This document shows, in pieces, positions 59,566 to 64,000 of a DNA stretch of 64,000 nucleotides. The translations under genes and the position numbers were made by a program. Location: positions 1 to 64,000 of the forward strand of contig DATCRI010000029.1 of NCBI GenBank assembly GCA_036569045.1. The letters are read 5' to 3'. This DNA is from Chthoniobacterales bacterium. Lineage in GTDB: Bacteria; Verrucomicrobiota; Verrucomicrobiia; Chthoniobacterales; JAATET01. The notes below the pieces were generated by a model. That model made no database searches and was not told the origin of the DNA. It saw nothing but the letters and a program-made list of their open reading frames with translations. How positions within the stretch are numbered: position 1 is the first letter of the stretch; the number at the start of each line of letters is the position of its first letter.

Positions 59566-61021
59566 ATTTCAATTTCCCGGCAGCGAAGGCGAGCATGCGG
59601 AAAAGAAGGGCGCCGTGGCTCCAGCGACTGATATTCGTCGAACCATAGGTGCGGTCGCGGTAGCGAATAGGAATGTCGACAATTTGCAGCCCAAGCCGAT
59701 CCGCTCCGAAAAGAAGATCGAAATCGCCAAAAGGGTCGAAATCGCCAAAATAGCAGCGGTTGGCCGCGATTCGTTCGTAGTCCTCTTTCCAGAGCACCTT
59801 CGTGCCACATAACGTGTCTTTCACGGGCTGGGCGAGCAGCCAGCTGAATGCGACGCTGAAAAATTTGTTCGCGCAAAGGTTCAGGAAACGCATCGCTTCC
59901 TTTTCCATCGGGTAAACAAGTCGCACGCCGTTGGCAAACTCCGCATGGCCCGAGACGAGGGCCTCGTAAAACTTCGGAAGTTCCTCGGGCGGCATGGTGA
60001 GATCGGCATCGAGAATCATAAGGATGTCGCCGGTCGCAGCGGCGAACCCACAGCGCACCGCATCGCCCTTCCCCTTCCCCGGCTGCTGCATGATCTGGAT
60101 CTCGCGATCGGGATAAGCCGCCTTCACGCGCTGAATCTCCTCCCATGTATCATCGGTGGAATTGCCCTCGACAAAGATAAGCTCCATGGAGTCGCCCATC
60201 ATGGGCGTGCGTGTGACGGCGGCTTCAATGTTGCCGGCTTCGTTCCGAGCGGGCACGACCACCGATACCCGCCTGGAGCAGTTCTCCATGGAAACCTTCG
60301 GACGAGCGGTGCAGATGACCGTATGGCAAAGGAAGCCGAGCAGAGGTGCGAGAAATCGGTTCAGCAGCGGTTCGACCACGGGAATCTGAAGCGGGAGAAG
60401 GACCTTTGGCTCAATCTCCACAATCGACCACCCCGAGAGGTTCAGAAAATTCCGTGCGTCGTCGATCCCAATCCAGTTCGCCTGGGGATGACGCGCTCGC
60501 AGCCCGAGCGTCGTGGCAAGCGAATAGACCGGTCGCCACATCGCGGAAGGAAAGCTCATGACCAACCGCGTGTGCGGGGCCGCCAGCTTGCGAGCCTGGT
60601 TCAAAATCTCCTGCACATCGCCGGCGTAGTTGATGGTGTCCGACAGCAGGATGACGTCGTAGGTGCCTGGCACATCGAGACACTCACCCGGCTGGTGATA
60701 GAAGGTGCCGTGCGGCAGGCGTCTGGCCGTGCGCTCCACCTGCACCGCAGAAATATCGCATCCAGACACTTTCCTGGCGTGGATCAATTCGAGCAATTCT
60801 CCCGCTCCACACCCGATCTCGAAAACCGAGGCGTCTTGCGGCAGACGCATGTTGAAATAGCGCGCCAGGATCGCCCGATACTGACGCCCGGCGGGACGCT
60901 TATCCTCGGGTCCGGAATAATGGGCCGCAATCTCCTCGAGATGCTTTTCGAGAAGCGGCGAAACCCGATTGGCGGGACGCGTCGTCGCCGCAGGAATGAC
61001 CGCGCGATCTTCAGCCGTCAT
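59558..61021 (-). CDS. Fusion: N-terminal SAM methyltransferase, C-terminal GT2
   Basis: A 487-residue fusion. Residues ~50-240 are a class-I methyltransferase (VFEIGCGAGELLELI, PGTYDVILLSDTINY). Residues ~255-487 are a dolichyl-phosphate-mannose-synthase-type GT2 (VSVVVPARNEAGNIEAAV, FVEGNSTDDTWEEI, MILDADLTMPPEEL). It ends with the amphipathic RYRDRTYGSTNISRWSHGA that in this GT2 type contacts lipid. ATG 61021 overlaps the FkbM stop upstream (ATGA). It probably makes a lipid-linked sugar or starts a chain and methylates it, as inference. Confidence 0.88.
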   Translation of the reverse strand: MTAEDRAVIPAATTRPANRVSPLLEKHLEEIAAHYSGPEDKRPAGRQYRAILARYFNMRLPQDASVFEIGCGAGELLELIHARKVSGCDISAVQVERTARRLPHGTFYHQPGECLDVPGTYDVILLSDTINYAGDVQEILNQARKLAAPHTRLVMSFPSAMWRPVYSLATTLGLRARHPQANWIGIDDARNFLNLSGWSIVEIEPKVLLPLQIPVVEPLLNRFLAPLLGFLCHTVICTARPKVSMENCSRRVSVVVPARNEAGNIEAAVTRTPMMGDSMELIFVEGNSTDDTWEEIQRVKAAYPDREIQIMQQPGKGKGDAVRCGFAAATGDILMILDADLTMPPEELPKFYEALVSGHAEFANGVRLVYPMEKEAMRFLNLCANKFFSVAFSWLLAQPVKDTLCGTKVLWKEDYERIAANRCYFGDFDPFGDFDLLFGADRLGLQIVDIPIRYRDRTYGSTNISRWSHGALLFRMLAFAAGKLKFV

Positions 61022-61860
61022 TGGATCATCACGTTGATGCCGCCATTCTTCGGGATGCGCGAAAGAACGGCACGCGGTTCGGACAGGGACAGCCGGGCGC
61101 GTCCATGGGCAGCCGTGCGATAGCCGACGCTCGCAAGCATTTCGAGGATCCGACATACGTCACCATCGCCGTTGGCGAACACATAGGGGGCAAGCTCGAT
61201 CACGATCGCAGGGCGGAAGCGCTCGATGACGCCGAGCCCTCCCTCGAGCACGTTGATCTCATGGCCATCGACGTCCAGTTTGATAAGGTCGATCTTTAAA
61301 AGTTCGAATTCTTCGCAAAGGCCCGCGAGCGTGACGACCCGTGCGCCGGTCGTCGGGAAGGAGCGCCCCTGCGATTCGTCAAGGCCGGAGGAATCCCCCG
61401 CATCCAGCGGCCAGCTGGAGCAAATGTCCCCGGGCAAGACCTCGCCGGCATTCGCGGCCACGAAGCCCTGAACGCGCTCGATGCGTGGGGCGATGGCGGC
61501 ATTGAGACCCACATTACGGGTAAGCTTGGCGAAGGCCCAGTCCGTCGGTTCGATCGCGACCACTTTGCCGCTGTCACCCACGAGCGAGGCCATGCGAAGG
61601 GCGTGCGCGCCGATGTTTGCGCCAATATCGAGAACAACGGAGCCTTCCCGAAGGACCGGCGTGTAGTAGGCAACCACGTCGGGCTCGAAAGCGCCGAAGA
61701 GATAGATGGAAAGATCGATCCCCTCGTGAAGATCGAGTTCGTAAGCGAGTCCGCCCCGGTGGAAAATGTCGCGGCTACTGTGCCCTGCGAGCTTGCGCGC
61801 GGCGCAGGCAGCGCGGCTGAGCAGTCGCGCGACTCCGATTTTTTGTTTTGTGGACAACAT
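61018..61860 (-). CDS. FkbM-family methyltransferase
   Basis: Second FkbM-type methyltransferase of 280 residues. It has VVLDIGANIGAHALRMASLV (motif I, ~residue 74), AIEPTDWAFAKLTRN (motif II) and IDLIKLDVDGHEINVLEGG with the family Asp-His. ATG 61860 is preceded by no overlap with the methyltransferase stop at 61866; the frame upstream to 62067 lies in that gene and is rejected. The target is presumably another sugar position. Confidence 0.92.
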   Translation of the reverse strand: MLSTKQKIGVARLLSRAACAARKLAGHSSRDIFHRGGLAYELDLHEGIDLSIYLFGAFEPDVVAYYTPVLREGSVVLDIGANIGAHALRMASLVGDSGKVVAIEPTDWAFAKLTRNVGLNAAIAPRIERVQGFVAANAGEVLPGDICSSWPLDAGDSSGLDESQGRSFPTTGARVVTLAGLCEEFELLKIDLIKLDVDGHEINVLEGGLGVIERFRPAIVIELAPYVFANGDGDVCRILEMLASVGYRTAAHGRARLSLSEPRAVLSRIPKNGGINVMIQ

Positions 61861-61865
61861 GGAGG

Positions 61866-62645
61866 TTAAGCTTGTTCGCGTCGTTCGAGCACGAGAAGGA
61901 GACGCGCGGAAAACAATCCCGGTGCGAGGGACAACACATTTTCGACAACTTTTAGCGGGCCCTCCAAAAAGGAGGGAAGAAGCTGCGGTCCGCTGAAACC
62001 TCCGCTGCCGAAATAGCGCAGATTTGTCAGACGTCTCGTGGCGACCAGCCGCCACGAGTTTTCCCATTCGGCAACCTCCCGCTTTCGAAAAATCCGGGTG
62101 GCATTGGCTTGGCCGGCATAGTAGCCGCCGCTCGCCGCGTCAACGCCCGGCGGAGCAGTCCACGTAATTGGTTTCCCCAAACCGAGTGGCTCTGGATGGC
62201 AGCACCCGTAAACGAACTTGCCGAGCAGACTCATGTCGGGTTCGAAAACGATCAACCGACCGCCGGGCACGACGACTCGAGCCATTTCCGCGAGCGCGGT
62301 GCCGGGAAACTCGAGATGGTGGAAAACGTCGAAAAGAATGAGATCACTCAGGGCTGCGTCGGGAAACTGAATCGCATAGGCATTCTCACGCCGATCCAAC
62401 CAGGGGTTATCGAAAATATCGGAAGTGACGCATTGCGGAATGACATCCTTAATCGCGCCAATGCCGGAGCCGAGTTCCAGCGTGGTCAGGCCGGGGATCG
62501 ATTTCAACCGGGCCGCAATCTCACGGTAAAACGCGTGATAGCAGCTTCGCAGGAGTGGCTTCTTTTCCCAGTGCGCACGGTTGCCGAGGATTTCGTCCTC
62601 GTGACGGCCGATGTCCTCCACCTCGGCGATTGGGAGCTCGTCCAT
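61866..62645 (-). CDS. SAM-dependent methyltransferase (class I)
   Basis: Class-I methyltransferase of 259 residues. Motif I is LTTLELGSGIGAIKDVIP (~residue 53), with SDLILFDVFHHLEFPGTA and MARVVVPGGRLIVFEPD after it. The C-terminal half has long hydrophobic stretches (VVENVLSLAPGLFSARLLL) that may bind membrane. ATG 62645 is the first start. It lies 11 nt after the Wzt gene and is the second gene of the cluster as seen in the window. Confidence 0.88.
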   Translation of the reverse strand: MDELPIAEVEDIGRHEDEILGNRAHWEKKPLLRSCYHAFYREIAARLKSIPGLTTLELGSGIGAIKDVIPQCVTSDIFDNPWLDRRENAYAIQFPDAALSDLILFDVFHHLEFPGTALAEMARVVVPGGRLIVFEPDMSLLGKFVYGCCHPEPLGLGKPITWTAPPGVDAASGGYYAGQANATRIFRKREVAEWENSWRLVATRRLTNLRYFGSGGFSGPQLLPSFLEGPLKVVENVLSLAPGLFSARLLLVLERREQA

Positions 62646-62656
62646 TACCTGCGGCT

Positions 62657-63997
62657 TCAGACCTCGACCTTGGTTTCGTCGCCCATCTCGAGGAAGTCGT
62701 CGGCTTCATCCGAGGCGTTGTGAACTTTCCGGGTGGGCACCGACGTGCCGTTGGCGGTCGCAGCGCTCCATGTCCGGGCTTGGTGATAGACGGAAATCCT
62801 CATGGGATCCTCCACTCCGACAACGAAGAGCGCGCTGCGGCGCACGCCGAGAACGACGCGCTCGGGCCGGGTGATCCGTGCATGGATCTGGTAGATGCCG
62901 GCGACAAGGCCGAGCGAGGGCAGCGCGATGCGAATCTCGTATTCGCCCGGCGCCACATCCACGAGACTGCCGCCGTCGCGGCGCGAGATCATCTTGAGGA
63001 TCTGCTTGTCGTTCTTGCGGGTGGACTCGTCCATGTCCGGCTTGCGGAAGACAGTGACCGTCGTGTTGAGCTGCTCGAGAGGCACGTTCGCGCGCACGCG
63101 GATAACGACCACGGCATCAACACCGGGAACGAGTTCCGTTCCGTCCGTGGTCTGGAGTTCGAGGGCGAGGAACTTCAGCTCGCGATCGCTCACCTCCTCG
63201 TCCTCGTCGCTGTTGGAATTCGTGGCAGCCCGGACCTTGCGAGGCATGTCCTCGAGCAAATCCTTCTCGTAGGTCTTCACGACATCCTCGATCGCGCCCT
63301 GGCCGATGACCTCGCCACGCCGCATGTAGATTGCCTTCTGGGCGATGGCGAGCAGGATGCCTGGGGAATGGTGCACGATGACGAGCGACATGCCGTTCGC
63401 GCGCATCTCGAACAGACGCTCGAGGCACTTGCGGCGAAAATTGAGGTCGCCGACGGCCAGCACTTCGTCGAGCAGCAGGATGTCGGGCTGCGTCGCGATC
63501 GCGCAGGCAAAGCCAAGGCGGGCCTGCATGCCCGAGCTGTAGGTCTGCACGGGAGCCTCGATCGCATAACCGATCTCGGAGAATTTCACGACGTCCTCGA
63601 AGCGCTCGCTGATTTCGTCATACGTCAGCCCTAGCACCGACATGTTCGCGTAGATGTTCTCCCGGCCGGTGAGCACGGGGTTGAAGCCCGCGCCAAGCGC
63701 GAGGAGCGGCGCGAGACGACCTCGCACGGTGATGCGACCCGTCGTCGGCTTGATGAGACCGGCGATCACCCGCATGAGCGTCGTCTTGCCGCAGCCGTTG
63801 ATGCCGACGATGCCGAGGCAATCGCCGGACTTCAGCTCGAAGTTGACATTCTTCAGCGCCCAGAATTCGTCGGGTCGCAGATTGTCGCCGCTCTGCGACT
63901 GGCCGATCAATTCCCGGCCGATGTCCTGCACGCCGTAGTAAAGCGAGCGCTTGAGATCCCGGCAGAAGCGCTTGGAAACATTCTCGAGCGACAGCAC
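62657..63997 (-). CDS. wzt: ABC transporter ATP-binding protein with substrate-binding C-terminus (Wzt-like)
   Basis: ATPase that powers polysaccharide export together with Wzm. The annotated GTG at 63997 begins at the window edge region and the frame is open to 64000, so the true start may lie a little outside. Residues 65-72 are Walker A (GINGCGKT), the signature is YSSGMQARLGF at ~153-163, Walker B ILLLDE at 173-178, and H-loop region VIVHHSPG. Residues ~265-446 form an extra C-terminal domain like the Wzt_C beta-sandwich that recognises finished chain ends. The last residues are acidic and disordered. Confidence 0.93.
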   Translation of the reverse strand: MLSLENVSKRFCRDLKRSLYYGVQDIGRELIGQSQSGDNLRPDEFWALKNVNFELKSGDCLGIVGINGCGKTTLMRVIAGLIKPTTGRITVRGRLAPLLALGAGFNPVLTGRENIYANMSVLGLTYDEISERFEDVVKFSEIGYAIEAPVQTYSSGMQARLGFACAIATQPDILLLDEVLAVGDLNFRRKCLERLFEMRANGMSLVIVHHSPGILLAIAQKAIYMRRGEVIGQGAIEDVVKTYEKDLLEDMPRKVRAATNSNSDEDEEVSDRELKFLALELQTTDGTELVPGVDAVVVIRVRANVPLEQLNTTVTVFRKPDMDESTRKNDKQILKMISRRDGGSLVDVAPGEYEIRIALPSLGLVAGIYQIHARITRPERVVLGVRRSALFVVGVEDPMRISVYHQARTWSAATANGTSVPTRKVHNASDEADDFLEMGDETKVEV

Positions 63998-64000
63998 GAC

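Overview
The window looks like chromosomal DNA of a high-G+C Gram-negative bacterium, most likely from the Verrucomicrobia/PVC group. This is inferred from gene content: Tol-Pal and MCE (Pqi) envelope genes imply an outer membrane, and McsA-McsB-ClpC, an aldolase/dehydrogenase fusion for rhamnulose 1-phosphate, an alpha-2-macroglobulin-like protein and many FkbM-type methyltransferases fit that group. No rRNA, tRNA, CRISPR array, insertion sequence or phage gene was seen.

Left part (1-28.7 kb), mixed housekeeping and envelope genes. A large secreted alpha-2-macroglobulin-like protein runs off the left edge. recA follows, divergent from cdsA-dxr. Next come a secreted protein ending in 15 acidic heptads, then tolB-pal-DegT aminotransferase, divergent from a three-PAS hybrid histidine kinase. 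ilvE-mcsA-mcsB-clpC has its own promoter and a strong terminator and encodes the protein-arginine phosphorylation and unfolding system. After a HAD lipoprotein phosphatase come rhaD and rhaB (divergent, rhamnose breakdown), mqo, and a pqiA-pqiA-pqiB set whose MCE protein appears to have six MCE domains. A pectate-lyase-like gene closes this part.

Right part (28.8-64 kb), one polysaccharide cluster. All 33 genes lie on the minus strand and about half of the junctions overlap by 4 nt (ATGA or GTGA). The cluster starts at the right edge with a Wzt-type ABC ATPase and ends at a perfect hairpin plus T-tract at 28.8 kb. It holds the Wzm-type permease, about 15 predicted glycosyltransferases (GT4, GT2, GT8-like, GT-C-like), three sulfotransferase-like proteins of two families, two FkbM and three other methyltransferases (one more fused to a GT2), two hexapeptide acyltransferases and a membrane desaturase. 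Two small membrane/coiled-coil proteins and two large proteins that join a shared MptE/Maf-like domain to different glycosyltransferase folds complete it. Together these predict an ABC-transporter-exported, heavily decorated and probably sulfated and methylated surface glycan.

Most notable: the duplicated sulfotransferase plus membrane/coiled-coil module (40.5-43.0 kb), the paired MptE-like fusions (43.0-48.1 kb), the six-MCE protein, the acidic heptad-repeat protein, and a complete McsAB-ClpC operon without CtsR.
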